A DNA stretch of 64,000 nucleotides from Branchipolynoe longqiensis (taxonomy: Eukaryota > Annelida > Polychaeta > Phyllodocida > Polynoidae): the NCBI GenBank assembly GCA_030323885.1, contig CM059193.1:56634749-56698748 (forward strand), in the 5' to 3' direction. Position 1 is the first letter of the stretch, and each line of letters opens with the position of its first letter. The notes under the pieces were generated by a model. The model saw only the letters and a list, made by a program, of their open reading frames with translations, was not told the origin of the DNA and searched no databases. The position numbers were made by a program, and so were the translations under genes. This document shows, in pieces, positions 63,499 to 64,000 of this stretch.

Positions 63499-64000
63499 TG
63501 TAATGATCATGAACCGACTCTACACAACGACGTCTAGTTTCATAATGCTTTATTTGGATTCCGCGCAGACGGCGCTGCCGGCCCGATCAGGGTTTCGGTT
63601 TCGGGTGCTCGCGTCGTACATACACTACAAGGAGCAGCCAGAGCAATGTTGGTGGTGGCCAGGCAACCACTGGTGGTGGGAAGACTACTGGTTGCCATGG
63701 GGACTAGAAATGCTGTTCTCCTACAGGGGTGGTGTGACACCCTACCAGGGAACCTATGCACTATACAAATAAAGTTAGAAGGCTTGCCTTCCCTTCACGC
63801 TTACTTTCTCTTTCTTCTTGTCTGTATCGTATTTCCCTACAGCCTACGTGCACAGCCACAGATCCGGGTACCAACTCTACAATTTGTTGTGAACTCAGCG
63901 ATGACTGATGAGTCAAATTTATTCTTCGAATGTGTGGTGGCACATTGGGCATATGTGTCTAGCTGCTGTCAGAGAGTCTGGGAGATCAAGGGGACAATCT
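63499..64000 (-). mobile_element. Gypsy-type LTR, incomplete at the window edge
   Basis: On the minus strand the LTR ends TGATCATTACA just before the PBS. A polyadenylation signal AATAAAG lies at 63548-63554 (complement). No matching TGTAATG start was seen, so the LTR likely runs past 64000. TATA-like TTTGTATAGTG lies near 63760-63772. Confidence 0.65.

Overview
This is an intron-era eukaryotic, almost certainly metazoan, chromosome segment that is nearly all mobile DNA. The evidence is several tRNA-derived SINE families with A and B boxes, 5'-truncated LINEs, DIRS/Ngaro-type tyrosine-recombinase retrotransposons, LTR retroelements, MITEs and long satellites, with no operons and no conserved intact gene. 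The mixture is typical of marine invertebrates such as lophotrochozoans or invertebrate deuterostomes. I cannot name the species from sequence alone.

Layout. 1-1.6 kb: a 40-bp satellite split by a LINE tail. 3-14 kb: MITEs, LINE tails, two solo-LTR families and SINEs, many nested with readable target-site duplications. 14.6-19.66 kb: a 5-kb G/T-rich minisatellite with a unit of about 126 bp. 20-24.7 kb: MITE and SINE debris. 24.75-28.77 kb: a decayed tyrosine-recombinase (YR) retroelement with Gag-like, RT-RNase H and YR regions. 31-34.5 kb: pogo-like MITE, SINEs, a 1.3-kb polypyrimidine tract and a CpG-rich promoter-like patch. 36.4-39.35 kb: a 2.9-kb terminal-inverted-repeat element full of tandem repeats. 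41.3-44.1 kb: the only plausible host exons, including an exon-intron junction repeated four times at an exact 100-bp period. 44.8-49.87 kb: a second YR retroelement with complete split direct repeats A1...B1-A2-B2, which identifies it as Ngaro/PAT-like. 50-64 kb: solo LTR, small inverted-repeat elements, three copies of a small LTR-type element whose LTR contains a tRNA-like Pol III promoter, and the 5' end of a Gypsy-type element on the minus strand.

Two dispersed systems look most novel. First, five elements (9.7, 36.4, 52.1, 54.0 and 54.8 kb) share a terminal GTCACA-type inverted repeat, a central GTTTTG..CAAAAC palindrome and 3-bp TNA target duplications, but each is filled with its own private short CpG-containing word. 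Second, about 500-bp TRIM-like elements (56.2, 58.6 and 61.2 kb) have 180-bp direct terminal repeats that begin TGTAG, enclose a PBS-like TGG and a purine-rich PPT, and carry a complete tRNA-like A-box/B-box promoter inside each terminal repeat. Nested copies and pre-insertion sites elsewhere in the same window define the ends of several of these elements. All family assignments come from motif reading; no database search was run.
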